64,000 nt of DNA from RDYZ01 sp964518905 (GCA_964518905.1 CAZFJL010000004.1:62001-126000); one strand, 5' to 3'; shown: positions 50,670 to 60,768, counted from the stretch's first letter. Notes: generated by a model not told the origin, from the letters alone. Translations and numbers: made by a program.

Positions 50670-50757
50670 GATGTTCATCCCCGCCCCCGCAAGTCGTCTG
50701 TTAGCCTAAGAAACGGCCTTGTCGGTTTCAAAAAAAGCTTCGTTTATCTGTCTTATC

Positions 50758-51603
50758 ATGCGTAACGCTCAACCTCCCATTCAAAACCTCTCCGCCTTGA
50801 TCGGCGGAGTCGTCATCGCCCTCATTGCCCTACTGGCGCTGAGTTCCTTCGTCATCATCAACCCAGGACAAGCGGGCGTGATTAGCATCCTCGGTAAAGC
50901 CCGTGACGGCGCACTGCTCGAAGGCATACATGTTAAACCACCCCTTATCTCGGTTGTTGATGTGTATGACGTCACGATTCAAAAATTTGAGGTTCCCGCC
51001 CAAAGCTCAACCCGTGACCTTCAAGACCTGGCCGGAAGCTTTGCGATTAACTTCCGGATCGATCCGGTTCACATTGTCGATATTCGGCGCACTCAAGGCA
51101 CACTATCGAACCTTGTCTCCAAAGTCATCGCTCCACAAACCCAAGAAGCGTTTAAAATTGCAGCGGCACGACGAACTGCCGAAGAATCGATCACACAGCG
51201 AAGCGCCCTAAAGCAAGACTTTGACGCAGCTCTCGAACAGCGCCTCGAAAAGTACAACATTATTGTGCTCGATACGAGCGTCATTGACCTTAACTTCTCG
51301 CGCGAATTTGCCAAGGCTGTCGAAGAAAAGCAAATCGCCGAACAGCAGGCTCGTCGCGCGGTCTATGTTGCCCAACAGGCCGAGCAAGAAGCCCAGGCTG
51401 ATATTAACCGCGCTCGCGGTAAAGCTGAGGCGCAGAAGCTGCTTGCGGAAACTCTGAAAGCGCAGGGTGGCGAGCTAGTGCTACAAAAAGAAGCGATTCA
51501 AGCGTGGCGTGAAGGTGGGGCACAAATGCCCAAGGTGTTGGTGATGGGCGAAAAGTCAGGTAGCGTACCGTTTATCTTCAACATGCAGGATCTGGGATCT
51601 TAG
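50758..51603 (+). CDS. prohibitin/SPFH-family membrane protein
   Basis: 281 residues from the ATG at 50758. One N-terminal membrane helix at about 14-36, then the SPFH/Band-7 domain ('INPGQAGVISILGKARDGAL'), then a long coiled coil ('EQQARRAVYVAQQAEQEAQA'), and a short end ('SVPFIFNMQDL'). Prohibitin-like proteins form rings on membranes and associate with FtsH proteases. Cyanobacterial versions are linked to thylakoid or plasma-membrane quality control. A terminator follows at 51674. Confidence 0.9.
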   Translation: MRNAQPPIQNLSALIGGVVIALIALLALSSFVIINPGQAGVISILGKARDGALLEGIHVKPPLISVVDVYDVTIQKFEVPAQSSTRDLQDLAGSFAINFRIDPVHIVDIRRTQGTLSNLVSKVIAPQTQEAFKIAAARRTAEESITQRSALKQDFDAALEQRLEKYNIIVLDTSVIDLNFSREFAKAVEEKQIAEQQARRAVYVAQQAEQEAQADINRARGKAEAQKLLAETLKAQGGELVLQKEAIQAWREGGAQMPKVLVMGEKSGSVPFIFNMQDLGS

Positions 51604-51673
51604 ATCTGCTAAATCGGCGCTTGGGCGTCTCATTCCAAATCTGGGTTCAGTAAAGTCATCCATCGTCAACACA

Positions 51674-51720
51674 ATTAAAAAAGCGAGGATCTCTAAATAT
51701 GAGATCCTCGCTTTTTTAAT
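51674..51720. terminator. terminator after the prohibitin-like gene
   Basis: A perfect 20-bp stem with a 7-nt loop (TAAATAT), A6 on the left and T6 on the right. It is symmetrical, so it can serve rightward from the prohibitin-like gene and leftward from the minus-strand gene at 51790. Confidence 0.85.
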
Positions 51721-51789
51721 GTGAGAGCATAGTTTCGATGCGATGATTAGCCGCAGATCATGACGTGCCGATCGCCCTGCCGGGACTTA

Positions 51790-52173
51790 TCAAGCTACGG
51801 CCACGCTTTGCGGCAAACGGCGGCAGCCTTTCAGACCCACGGAGGGATCGTTACGATAGGTTCCCTCCGGAACCCAAACGCTAACGCTGCGATCGCCACT
51901 AACCCAGTACAGATAGTCTACGGAGGCGTCGTATTCTAGACCCACCCGCAGGTTAGAGAAATCATCCTCACAAATTTCAAACCCGAAGCGAACGACAAGC
52001 TGGGCCAGCAAGCATTCTGGCGTATGGGAATGTTCGCCGACCGTATCGCGCTCATCCCAGAAGTTATTCAATAGGCGGGTGAGTTTGGGGAGGACTTTTT
52101 CGGGTAAACCGTTGCGGCTTGCGAACAAGAGCGCAGGATTACCATCAACGATGAAATGACACGTTACACTCAT
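51790..52173 (-). CDS. conserved hypothetical protein
   Basis: 127 residues, beta-rich start 'MSVTCHFIVDGNPALLFASR', a helix 'LPKLTRLLNNFWDE', then 'YLYWVSGDRSVSVWVPEGTY'. The fold and size suggest a small single-domain cytoplasmic protein. No known motif, signal or membrane segment. I do not recognise it. It has a start ATG and HIP1 octamers in frame, so it is probably a real gene. Confidence 0.55.
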   Translation of the reverse strand: MSVTCHFIVDGNPALLFASRNGLPEKVLPKLTRLLNNFWDERDTVGEHSHTPECLLAQLVVRFGFEICEDDFSNLRVGLEYDASVDYLYWVSGDRSVSVWVPEGTYRNDPSVGLKGCRRLPQSVAVA

Positions 52174-52607
52174 TTTTTTTGATTAAGATCGTTAATGAAA
52201 TAAGGACAGGTTGCAGACTACGTTAAGGGATTACATTACCTAATTAATACATTTTTAGAATTATTTTGATTGCGATTTGCTTGATCTTAACGAACTTATC
52301 TGTCCATAAAGCAATTGATTTAATCGCAAGTTTTCCTTTCCTGAAAGTATTATCGGCAAAAGAGTGACGTTTTGATGACAAGGTGGGGTCTTTGGTCTGG
52401 GGAAATGCTTGGGAGGGCATAAATACTCACAGAATCGTAGTGAGTTGCGGCTGATGTTGTTGAGAAAGATGGCACGTCATGTGATGAAGGTGGCACGTCG
52501 CACCAAGCTTGGGGTTAGTGGTCGCCATATCGGAGGTGCGACGATCGCCGCTTTAAGATCCCAGATTCCCTCTCGAATTCAAGGCGGAATTTGGTAGAGG
52601 AGAGGCC
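52174..52607. other. intergenic region with no supported gene
   Basis: 434 bp, AT-rich in its first half. A plus-strand frame at 52409-52597 is open but has no similarity and a weak start, so it was not annotated. No hairpin or RNA was recognised. Confidence 0.45.
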
Positions 52608-53330
52608 CTAGATCAGTCCAAGTTCATCAAATTTTCGTCGTACGGTTTGAATATCCTGCCACATCAGCCATTTCGGTTTTCCGGCTTCCCGCGAGGGATT
52701 GCGTAGGAGGTAGGCGGGGTGGAAAATTGGCATACAGAGGTAGCCTTCCCAGTTGAACCACTGGCCGCGAATTTTGGTGATGCCTCGTTTTTCGGCGATC
52801 GTGGCTTTGACGGCGGTCGCGCCGGTGAGGAGGACGATTTTGGGGTTGATCAGGCGGATCTGTTCGAGAAAGTAGGGTTTGCAGGCGTTGATTTCGGCGG
52901 GGGTGGGGTTGCGGTTTCCCGGTGGGCGACATTTGGCGACGTTGCAGATGTAGATCTCGCGATCGGTGCTGAGATTAACGGAGTCAAGGATTTTTTCGAG
53001 CAGTTCGCCCGATCGACCGACAAACGGTAAGCCCTGCTCGTCCTCGTTTTGTCCCGGTGCTTCGCCGATGATGACGATCGGCGCCTTGGGGTTGCCGCGA
53101 CCGATGACGGCGTTGGTGCGCCCTTCGCTGAGGCCGCAGCGCTGACAGTGTTCGCAATGCTGCGTCATCGCTTCGATGCTGTCGTAGGTTCCCGGCGCGA
53201 TCGGCACGCTGGCACTGAGGGGGATCGCGTCGAAGTTTACCGGGGGCGCAGCCTGGGTTTCGGCGTGATGCGCGTCAGGGGAGGGTGCGGCACTAGCGCC
53301 GAACAGGTCGAGTTGGGAGTCTGAAGCCAT
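52608..53330 (-). CDS. family 4 (Fe-S) uracil-DNA glycosylase
   Basis: Removes uracil from DNA in base-excision repair. 240 residues. Catalytic motif A is 'GEAPGQNEDEQGLPFVG' and motif B 'FHPAYLLRNPSREAGK'. Cys residues for a 4Fe-4S cluster are in 'CEHCQRCGLS' and 'AKCRPPGNRNPTPAE', 'NACKPY'. The first 40 residues are a Pro/Ala-rich extension. It belongs to the widespread UdgX/Udg4 group; the exact subgroup is not settled by eye. Confidence 0.9.
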   Translation of the reverse strand: MASDSQLDLFGASAAPSPDAHHAETQAAPPVNFDAIPLSASVPIAPGTYDSIEAMTQHCEHCQRCGLSEGRTNAVIGRGNPKAPIVIIGEAPGQNEDEQGLPFVGRSGELLEKILDSVNLSTDREIYICNVAKCRPPGNRNPTPAEINACKPYFLEQIRLINPKIVLLTGATAVKATIAEKRGITKIRGQWFNWEGYLCMPIFHPAYLLRNPSREAGKPKWLMWQDIQTVRRKFDELGLI

Positions 53331-53578
53331 AGATCAAGCGCTCAAGGGCTGCGGTGCGTTACGGTCTGTCATCATTTATCGCATTAACAGGACTGATGCA
53401 GAAATCCGACTTCTGAACGAGCCGTCGCCGTTTTAGTTCTCGGGACAATGTGAGAAGTCCGACTTCTAACCTGTCTGGCATAAGTCCTGATTAATCCTAA
53501 CGAATCGTGACCGCAACACAGACTTGAAAGACCTGCTCTTTTGAGCCTTTAATTTGAGCTTTTTTAGGCCGCGCCCCG

Positions 53579-54403
53579 CTAACGCCGTGCCTGTCGTGCC
53601 AGCACCACACCGACGCCGCTTAATATCACCAGGCCGATCGCGCCTGCCAAGGGATTCCCGCCGATCCCCGTGATCCATTCCGGCGCTGTGCCGGTATATT
53701 GCACCAGTTGACCGACCGTCACCACGTAATAGGCCCATACCAACCCGCCATGTAGCCCGATCGGGCCGCCGAGCCGATCGCGTCCGATCCGTTTCGTCCA
53801 GCCCAGCAGTAAGCCCAGTAAAAATAAGCCGAAAAACTGCGGCCAGGTGGCGAGGATGAGGTCGAGGGGGCGGATGTAGTGCAGGACAGCGAAGACGATC
53901 GCGCTAAGAGGGAGGGCGATCGCATTGCGATAGTCGCGGTGGAGTTCGTCCCAGATCCAGCCCCGAAAGACGAGCTCTTCGGCGCTGGCGACGGCGATCG
54001 CGATCGCCCCCCCTTCGATCGCGATCAGCCCAAGATTCGCCGGTAGCGCCGACCAGGTGACCCACCCAAAAAACGTTTCGAGGCTAAAGGCAAAGATAAG
54101 CAGCGCCCAGCCCAGGCTTAGATTTCGCGCCAGTTCGATCGCGTTGGCTCGATTCCAGACCAGGCCGTAACGTTGGAGCGATCGCGGCTCGCCATGCACC
54201 CAGCGCCCCCAAATCCGGACGATCGCGACAAACTCGGCATACAGCACCAGCATCGACAGGATCGATACCCAATCCGGATCGCTGACGTAGGCATAAATCG
54301 GGATCGCAAACGGGAGCCACACCGCAATCAGGATCAGCATCAGCGCGAGAATGCGTCCAAACGCGGGCAAATGGGCAAGGCGCTGAGGTAAAGGATGACG
54401 CAT
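53579..54403 (-). CDS. CPBP-family intramembrane metalloprotease
   Basis: 274 residues from the ATG at 54403 (a GTG at 54466 would add 21). Seven or eight membrane helices are visible. Catalytic motifs are 'EELVFRGWIW' (EExxxR) and 'HYIRPLDLI' (zinc His); a further 'LHGGLVWAY' carries another His. CPBP proteases act on prenylated or membrane substrates, and in bacteria often on bacteriocin-type peptides, but the target here is unknown. It lies just downstream of the TPR gene on the same strand. Confidence 0.88.
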   Translation of the reverse strand: MRHPLPQRLAHLPAFGRILALMLILIAVWLPFAIPIYAYVSDPDWVSILSMLVLYAEFVAIVRIWGRWVHGEPRSLQRYGLVWNRANAIELARNLSLGWALLIFAFSLETFFGWVTWSALPANLGLIAIEGGAIAIAVASAEELVFRGWIWDELHRDYRNAIALPLSAIVFAVLHYIRPLDLILATWPQFFGLFLLGLLLGWTKRIGRDRLGGPIGLHGGLVWAYYVVTVGQLVQYTGTAPEWITGIGGNPLAGAIGLVILSGVGVVLARQARR

Positions 54404-54473
54404 TGATAGTTTGGGGAGGGTCGCCTCAGGTTTGGGGCGACGGTTTGGGTGGACAACAAGCGACACGCTTGTG

Positions 54474-55955
54474 TTAAGTGGGGGTAATTTCGTCTAGGAC
54501 GTCGGGGGGATAGCCGGTGAGGGCTTGAAAGGTGGGGTTCGATCGCAAGCTTTCGAGGGTGGGTTCATTTACCGCCAGGGTGGTGTAGGCGGCGTCGGCG
54601 TTGATCGCCTGAGCCAGCCAGTTTAGCGCCAAGCGGGGTTCATTACTGGCGGCATAGGCGCAGGCTTTTTTAAACCAGAGGTGAGCTTGGGGGGCGAGTT
54701 CGAGGGCTTGATCGTAATCTTCGATCGCTTCGATGTAGCGCTGTCGGTTGTAGTTGATATCGCCGCGTGCTGACCACAGTTCGACCAGATCGGGATCAAG
54801 TAACAACGCGTGGGATAGCGCGTCATAGGCGTCGTTGGCACGACCGAGTTTTTCAAGGGCGATCGCGCGATCGCGCCATGCGCCCAGATGGTTGGACGAT
54901 AGACCGATCACCTTGTCAAAACATTGCAGCGCTTGTTCGTAGCGCTTGAGTTCGAGGGTGGCACGACCGCGATCGTGCCATGCCTGTACGGAGTTCGGAT
55001 TGAGCTTCACGGCTTGGCTATAGGCGGCCAGGGCTTCTTTGTGCCGCGAGAGTTGCATTAGCACAAAGCCACGATTGTTCCAGGCGTCGAGGTCGTCGGG
55101 TTTCAGGCTGGTGGCTTGCTCAAACGAAAACGCAGCGGCGCTATAGTCCCCGAGTTTAATCAGGCTGCTGCCGCGATTGTTCCAGGCTTCGGGGTAGTCG
55201 TCCTTGAGGTCGAGGGCGCGATCGCAGGAGGCGATCGAGGCTTCATACTGATCGAGATTAAACAGAGCGCTACCGCGATTGCTCCAGGCTTGGTAGTAAT
55301 CGGGCTTCAGGGCGAGGGCACGATCGTAGGCATCGACGGCATCGGCGTAATCGCCGGATAAAAACAGGGCATTGCCGCGCCGACAGTAATCTTCAGGGGA
55401 AATGACGCCCGCCGCTTCCGCGCTGGGGATTGCCGTGCGGCCATTAGCATCGGCGGAAATTGTCGCTAACTGTTCGAGACTGACGTCGCCTTCGATTTTT
55501 GGTAATGAGGGCGCATCGATCGCCGTATCGAGTCGATCGCGCACACCTTCGACCACCGATTGGGCATCATCCATCAAGCCCTGAAGCTGCACCAGCGCGT
55601 CAGCTTTGAGCTTTGTAATCTCGTCAAGGTAGGCATTGGCGCGGGTTTCGAGTTTATTGAGCAGCAGCCAGACACCGATCGTCGCCAACGCGGGGATCAC
55701 GGACATGGCGATCAGAAACGCGAATAGCGTTGTGCGCGATGGGGGTTCGCGCTCTTCGGTGGCGGGGCGATCGCGCGTGCGGCGATCGCGTGGGTCTGTG
55801 TCCGTCTCCTGGGCGATCAGAATGTCATACCGATGTGCTGTTCCCGAAAACGATTGACGGGATTCCGACATGACCGGCGGGGTGAGGCGGTTCGCAGCGA
55901 TTGACGGGTTGCCGATCGCCAACAGCAATGATGCGCTTAAGATCGTCCGAGTCAT
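54474..55955 (-). CDS. TPR-repeat protein with signal and membrane anchor
   Basis: 493 residues from the ATG at 55955; a GTG at 56045 is possible. A signal-like N-terminus 'TRTILSASLLLAIGNPSIA' is followed by an acidic/Arg stretch, a second membrane helix (about 77-98) and a helical linker. Eight tandem 34-residue tetratricopeptide repeats start near 'AEDYCRRGNALFLSGDYADA'-type units ('NNRGSALFNLDQYEAS'). TPRs scaffold protein complexes; the location is probably the inner membrane with the repeats in the cytoplasm or periplasm. Partners are unknown. The CPBP gene lies downstream. Confidence 0.85.
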   Translation of the reverse strand: MTRTILSASLLLAIGNPSIAANRLTPPVMSESRQSFSGTAHRYDILIAQETDTDPRDRRTRDRPATEEREPPSRTTLFAFLIAMSVIPALATIGVWLLLNKLETRANAYLDEITKLKADALVQLQGLMDDAQSVVEGVRDRLDTAIDAPSLPKIEGDVSLEQLATISADANGRTAIPSAEAAGVISPEDYCRRGNALFLSGDYADAVDAYDRALALKPDYYQAWSNRGSALFNLDQYEASIASCDRALDLKDDYPEAWNNRGSSLIKLGDYSAAAFSFEQATSLKPDDLDAWNNRGFVLMQLSRHKEALAAYSQAVKLNPNSVQAWHDRGRATLELKRYEQALQCFDKVIGLSSNHLGAWRDRAIALEKLGRANDAYDALSHALLLDPDLVELWSARGDINYNRQRYIEAIEDYDQALELAPQAHLWFKKACAYAASNEPRLALNWLAQAINADAAYTTLAVNEPTLESLRSNPTFQALTGYPPDVLDEITPT

Positions 55956-56045
55956 CACAGGCGATCGGCGGTGCAGTGGGCGTAATAGCGGTGAGCGTAA
56001 TAATTGGTAGACCACGGGCGGTGATGCTTGCTGATTGAAACTCAC

Positions 56046-56385
56046 TGGACAAAACTCAACCTTGATATGTTTCGATCACGACGTCCGCAACAATTCCGCA
56101 ATAATTCCGAAACAGCGTGGGAACTCGCTCGACCGACGACCTCCAGCCCGTCTTGCCACATAAAGATGATGAGTTGATTCTAAGGAAATACGTTGGGTCA
56201 CAGCAGGGTGGGCCGTCTAAATAGTTACCATACAAATGAGAACCTTGTTTTAACTGGGGAGTTATACCGCGATCGCATCTTTCAGCGTGCTGGCTCCTTG
56301 CTTGGCGGCCAGCTTCAAGCCGCCTCAACCCATTGAATTGCATCTACCGCCTTTAACGTTAACGTTTTCTCAACCACACTGAATC
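56046..56385. other. intergenic region between divergent genes
   Basis: 340 bp separating the TPR and acyl-CoA synthetase genes. It probably holds both promoters; no repeats of the recognised families and no RNA are seen. Confidence 0.5.
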
Positions 56386-59148
56386 ATGGTCAGCAACGCA
56401 ACATCTGCCTCCTACGATCCGGCCTACAGTATCCTGCGAGCGGAGTCTGAACCCTTACGCGCGATTTTCTCACCGCGATCAATGGCAATCATCGGAGCGA
56501 GCGAAACACCGGGTAGCGTCGGTCAAACGCTATTACGTAACGCGATTTCGAGTCCCTTCGGCGGTACGGTGTATCCGGTTAATCCGAAGCGCGAAAGCGT
56601 CCTCGGGATCGAAGCCTATCCCAGCATTGGCGCGATCAGTAAACCCGTGGATCTGGCGCTGATCGCCACTCCGGCGCGGACGGTTCCCAGCGTGATTCGC
56701 GAATGCGCGGCGGCGGGCGTCAAGGGTGCGATCGTGATTTCGGCGGGGTTTAAGGAAGTCGGCGCGGCGGGGGTCGCCCTGGAGCAGGAAGTGCTGGCCG
56801 AAGCGCGAAAGGGCAAGATGCGGCTGATTGGCCCGAACTGTTTGGGCGTGATGAATCCTCATTTGGGCTTAAATGCGACCTTTGCCAGCACGATCGCCAA
56901 TCCCGGCAATGTCGGTTTTATCAGTCAAAGCGGGGCGCTCTGTACCTCAATTTTGGACTGGAGTTTTCGCGAAAATGTCGGCTTTAGCGCCTTTGTCTCG
57001 ATCGGCTCGATGCTCGATGTCAACTGGGGCGATTTGATTTACTATCTCGGCGATGATCCCAACACCGACAGCATCGTCATGTATATGGAATCGATCGGCG
57101 ATGCCCGATCGTTCCTCTCCGCTGCCCGCGAAGTTGCCCTGACCAAGCCGATCGTCGTAATCAAAGCCGGACGTACGGAAGCCGCCGCCAAAGCCGCCAC
57201 CTCTCACACGGGAGCGCTAACGGGCAGTGATGATGTACTCGATGCCGCCTTTGAGCGCTGCGGCGTGCTGCGGGTCAACACGATCGACGACCTGTTTAAC
57301 ATGGCGGAAATTCTCGCCAAACAGCCCCGCCCCAAGGGTCGCAAGCTGACGATTTTGACCAATGCTGGTGGCCCTGGCGTCTTGGCAACTGATGCGCTCA
57401 CCCGCGACGGCGGCGAACTGGCTCCCCTCAGCGATCGCGTTTTAAACGACCTCAACGCCTGCCTGCCGCCCCACTGGAGCCACGGCAACCCGATCGATAT
57501 TCTCGGAGATGCCGACCCGAAACGTTACGCCGCCTCGGTGGCCGCAGCGGCGGACAATCCCGAAAGCGACGGCCTGTTGGTGGTGTTAACGCCCCAGTCG
57601 ATGACCGATCCCACGGCGATCGCCAACGAACTCACGCGCTATGCCGACTCCAAAAAACCCTTACTCGCGAGCTGGATGGGTGGCGAAGTGGTCGCTGAAG
57701 GTGAAGCGATCCTGAACCGAGCCAATATTTTCACCTTTCCCTATCCCGATACGGCGACCCACGTGTTTAACCTGATGTGGCGCTATTCCGAAAGCCTGAA
57801 AGGGCTGTACGAAACGCCGCGCATGTTGCCCGAGGGTCAGGTCAAACGGGAGCTGGTTACCCAGACGATCGCCGCGATTCGCAATTCGGGACGGACGCTG
57901 CTGACGGAGTTCGAGGCCAAGCTAGTCTTGGCGGCCTACGATATCCCGACGGTCGAGACCCGCATCGCCACGAGCGAAGATGAAGCGGTCGCGGCTGCGG
58001 ACGAGATGGGCTACCCGATCGCCATCAAGATCTACTCGGAAGTCATCACCCACAAAACCGACGTCGGCGGCGTCAAACTTGACCTAACTGACGGGGAAGC
58101 GGTGCGCGAAGCCTACCGAGCGATCGCCGCGTCTGTACGGGAAAAATTCGGCGAGGAAAATTTCGCCAAAAATTTCGAGGGCGTCACGGTGCAGCCAATG
58201 CTGGATCTTTCGGACGGCTACGAGCTAATTGTCGGCAGCAGCATCGATCCGCAATTTGGCCCCGTGTTGCTCTTTGGTACGGGCGGTCAACTGGTGGAAG
58301 TCTTTGAAGACCGGGCGATCGCCTTGCCGCCGCTGAATACGACCTTGGCACAACGGACGATCGAAAAAACCCGCATTTACAAGGCACTGCGAGGCGTCCG
58401 GGGACGCGCAGCGATCGACCTCGAAGGCTTACAGCAAATCCTCGTGCGCTTCAGCCAGCTCACTCTGGAACATCGCGCCATCAAGGAAATCGACATCAAC
58501 CCGCTGCTGGTGAAACCGGCCAATAGCGGCGGCCAGACGATCGTCGCCCTCGATGCCCGCATCGTCCTGCATGAACCCGACATGCCCTATAAGGCTCTCC
58601 CCAAGCCTGCGATTCGTCCCTACCCGATGAAATACGTTGCTCCCTGGACGACCAAAGGCGGCCACGTGGTTACCATCCGACCGATCGCCCCCGAGGATGA
58701 GCCGCTGATCGTCAATTTTCATAAAACCCTGTCAGAGGAAAGCGTCTATCAGCGCTTTTTCCACATGATGAAACTGGGTCAGCGGGTGCTGCATTCGCGT
58801 CTGACGCGAATTTGCTTCATTGATTACGATCGCGAAATGGCGCTGGTCGCCGAAGGTCACGACCCGGAAACCGGCGAGCGCGAAATCTGGGGCATCTCGC
58901 GCTTAACGAAGCTGCACGGCATCGATGTGGCGGAGTTTGGTTTGCTGATTAGCGATGACGCTCAGGGTCAAGGTTTGGGGGGTGAGCTACTGTCGCGGAT
59001 TGTGCAAATCGGTCGCAACGAGGGGCTAGAAATCATCGAGGCAGATATTCTGGCGCAAAACCGAGCGATGCAGCATGTGGCGGAAAAGGTCGGCTTTACG
59101 ATCGAGCGATCGGCGGCGGATACCGTCAAAGCGCGTCTTGTTCTCTAG
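56386..59148 (+). CDS. acyl-CoA synthetase (ADP-forming)/GNAT fusion, Pat-like acetyltransferase
   Basis: 920 residues. Order: CoA-binding domain (about 25-155, 'PRSMAIIGASETPGS'), succinyl-CoA-ligase-like domain with the phospho-histidine motif 'SHTGAL' (His274), an ATP-grasp domain (about 490-700), then a GNAT acetyltransferase (about 735-915, 'GLLISDDAQGQGLGGELL'). This is the PatZ/Pka layout of protein lysine acetyltransferases, in which the synthetase part is often regulatory. The catalytic His is retained here, so ADP-forming acyl-CoA activity is also possible. It would control metabolic enzymes by lysine acetylation. Confidence 0.93.
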   Translation: MVSNATSASYDPAYSILRAESEPLRAIFSPRSMAIIGASETPGSVGQTLLRNAISSPFGGTVYPVNPKRESVLGIEAYPSIGAISKPVDLALIATPARTVPSVIRECAAAGVKGAIVISAGFKEVGAAGVALEQEVLAEARKGKMRLIGPNCLGVMNPHLGLNATFASTIANPGNVGFISQSGALCTSILDWSFRENVGFSAFVSIGSMLDVNWGDLIYYLGDDPNTDSIVMYMESIGDARSFLSAAREVALTKPIVVIKAGRTEAAAKAATSHTGALTGSDDVLDAAFERCGVLRVNTIDDLFNMAEILAKQPRPKGRKLTILTNAGGPGVLATDALTRDGGELAPLSDRVLNDLNACLPPHWSHGNPIDILGDADPKRYAASVAAAADNPESDGLLVVLTPQSMTDPTAIANELTRYADSKKPLLASWMGGEVVAEGEAILNRANIFTFPYPDTATHVFNLMWRYSESLKGLYETPRMLPEGQVKRELVTQTIAAIRNSGRTLLTEFEAKLVLAAYDIPTVETRIATSEDEAVAAADEMGYPIAIKIYSEVITHKTDVGGVKLDLTDGEAVREAYRAIAASVREKFGEENFAKNFEGVTVQPMLDLSDGYELIVGSSIDPQFGPVLLFGTGGQLVEVFEDRAIALPPLNTTLAQRTIEKTRIYKALRGVRGRAAIDLEGLQQILVRFSQLTLEHRAIKEIDINPLLVKPANSGGQTIVALDARIVLHEPDMPYKALPKPAIRPYPMKYVAPWTTKGGHVVTIRPIAPEDEPLIVNFHKTLSEESVYQRFFHMMKLGQRVLHSRLTRICFIDYDREMALVAEGHDPETGEREIWGISRLTKLHGIDVAEFGLLISDDAQGQGLGGELLSRIVQIGRNEGLEIIEADILAQNRAMQHVAEKVGFTIERSAADTVKARLVL

Positions 59149-59232
59149 AATCTGGAATCACTCGCGATCGAGGCTCGGACTCGTAGACTCGTAGAACCAA
59201 CATCGGCGGGGATCGTTCACTCCGCCGACCGT

Positions 59233-59730
59233 TTACCCCTCGTCGCTGCGAACATGACCCACGATCTCGGCATAATCATCGCCCAAAATTTCCCGTAAGT
59301 ACATCGAATCCCAGTATTGGTAATAGCGTGTTTTAGCCAGTGCATAACGCGCCGCGCGAAGCTTTTCCTTGGGTTGGCAGAGGATGAGATTATACGCACC
59401 GTTACTGGTGATCGCGCCGTTAATGTCGGTTATCCGATCGCGAGAATCGGCCAAAAAAACGAGATCCGGATAGGTAGCATTCAGCGTACGGCAAGACCTA
59501 TCAAGTTCCGCCATCTCGACCTGATCCGGCAACACATAGATCACCACATCGAAGGGAATCGCGGGCGGTACAATCTCGCCGTCCGCTCTGACGATCATGG
59601 TATTTCGAGCTAGATGAGCAAATGGGCAGACCGCAGACCCACCGAGGCGATCGTCCGGCTGTGCGATCACCGCAATCCAGTGCAGCAAATCAGAACGAGT
59701 CGTCTCGTCCAACGTCGAGGCAAAATTCAT
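59233..59730 (-). CDS. uncharacterised protein with CPF(A) motif
   Basis: 165 residues, soluble. 'AVCPFAHLARNTMIV' near residue 33 holds a Cys in a CPFA motif reminiscent of DUF1415, but the rest differs. The middle ('DVVIYVLPDQVEMAELDRSC') and a basic helix near the end are notable. No function is known to me. It is convergent with the acyl-CoA synthetase gene, with 84 bp between stops. Confidence 0.6.
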   Translation of the reverse strand: MNFASTLDETTRSDLLHWIAVIAQPDDRLGGSAVCPFAHLARNTMIVRADGEIVPPAIPFDVVIYVLPDQVEMAELDRSCRTLNATYPDLVFLADSRDRITDINGAITSNGAYNLILCQPKEKLRAARYALAKTRYYQYWDSMYLREILGDDYAEIVGHVRSDEG

Positions 59731-59849
59731 GACACCGCTTTAAACAGGACGTACTTCAGCCTCCATCGTTATACAAGTTTTTAGCAATTTTTCTTAGCAA
59801 TTTTTTTTAGCAAGCTTGAATGTGTTGATCGAGTCTCAATTCATAGCAT
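59731..59849. repeat. T-rich tandem repeat after the YdcF-like gene
   Basis: Three imperfect units of TTTTTTAGCAA at about 59779-59815, in the gap between two minus-strand genes. A T-rich tract on the plus strand reads as A-rich on the minus strand, so it is not a terminator for those genes. Confidence 0.4.
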
Positions 59850-60464
59850 TCAGCGCGTCTGCCACCAGGCTTTGACCGTCGCGATCGCCTCGCGCAAGCT
59901 ATATTCCGTCATCGATCGATAACGATACACCCCCCAATCTCGCACCCCTACACCGATCGCATCTACGCCCAACCGACGGCAAATATAGACCGCACGCGGC
60001 AAATGATACTCCTGGGTGACGAGAATGGCGCGATCGATGCCGAACTCACGCCGCGCCCGATCGCAGGTCGCGTACGTATTCAGCCCAAACCGATCCACCG
60101 CGATCGCCGCCTCCGGCACACCGCGATCGATCGCAAACTGTCGCATCGCCCCCACCTCGTTGTACTCCGGCACACGATTATCGCCGGACATCAACAGCCG
60201 ATCCACCTTGCCCAACTGATATAGCGCAATTCCTGCCCGCACGCGATCGGCCAACATCGGCGTCGGCGTACCATCCGCCCACACCCCCGCCCCAAAGACG
60301 ATCGCCACCGGATAGACCCCTGCTTCCTCCGGCGCATTCACGCGATACAACCGCGTCATGTAGCGCACATATGCCCCACAGCCCAACATAACGATCGCCG
60401 CGATCAGGACACTCCATCCTAGCCACCCGGCCAGCGACATTAACGGCGTTAGGATTCGGTTCAT
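59850..60464 (-). CDS. YdcF/SanA-family (DUF218) membrane protein
   Basis: 204 residues from the ATG at 60464. An N-terminal membrane helix ('LGWSVLIAAIVMLGCGAYVR') is followed by the DUF218 domain: 'AIVFGAGVWADGTPTPMLAD', 'LLMSGDNRVPEYNEV', 'GLNTYATCDRARREF' and 'ILVTQEYHLPRAVYI'. Family members are linked to cell-envelope permeability and vancomycin resistance in E. coli (SanA). It probably faces the periplasm. No operon partner is evident. Confidence 0.88.
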   Translation of the reverse strand: MNRILTPLMSLAGWLGWSVLIAAIVMLGCGAYVRYMTRLYRVNAPEEAGVYPVAIVFGAGVWADGTPTPMLADRVRAGIALYQLGKVDRLLMSGDNRVPEYNEVGAMRQFAIDRGVPEAAIAVDRFGLNTYATCDRARREFGIDRAILVTQEYHLPRAVYICRRLGVDAIGVGVRDWGVYRYRSMTEYSLREAIATVKAWWQTR

Positions 60465-60503
60465 CAGATTCGGCTCATCCGGTTCATAGCGAAAAAACAA
60501 CAC

Positions 60504-60768
60504 GTCTCGCTAGGATACCGATCACTTCAGCCGATCGCCAAATGCGAGCGGTCTAGTCGCACCGTCATGGCAATACGCCCACGATACCGTATACGTTTTG
60601 CCGACTAATATGTAAGTCCTGATAAACAAGAAAATAACGTGCCGCAAGCCATACACCGCACAGAGCCAAAGTGTAGGAATCGTAGCACGCCAAGCAACAG
60701 AACCAAATTCTCGATCCACTATCCAACAAGCTCGCAGATAGAGGCTGGAGATCTTGAAGCTCGATCGA
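60504..60768. other. intergenic region
   Basis: 265 bp between two minus-strand genes. No hairpin with a T-run, no repeat of the recognised families and no coding frame was supported. Confidence 0.45.

Noticed and set aside
52409..52597. Plus-strand frame of 62 codons in an intergenic gap
   Set aside because: Basic, no similarity, weak start context, not conserved-looking.
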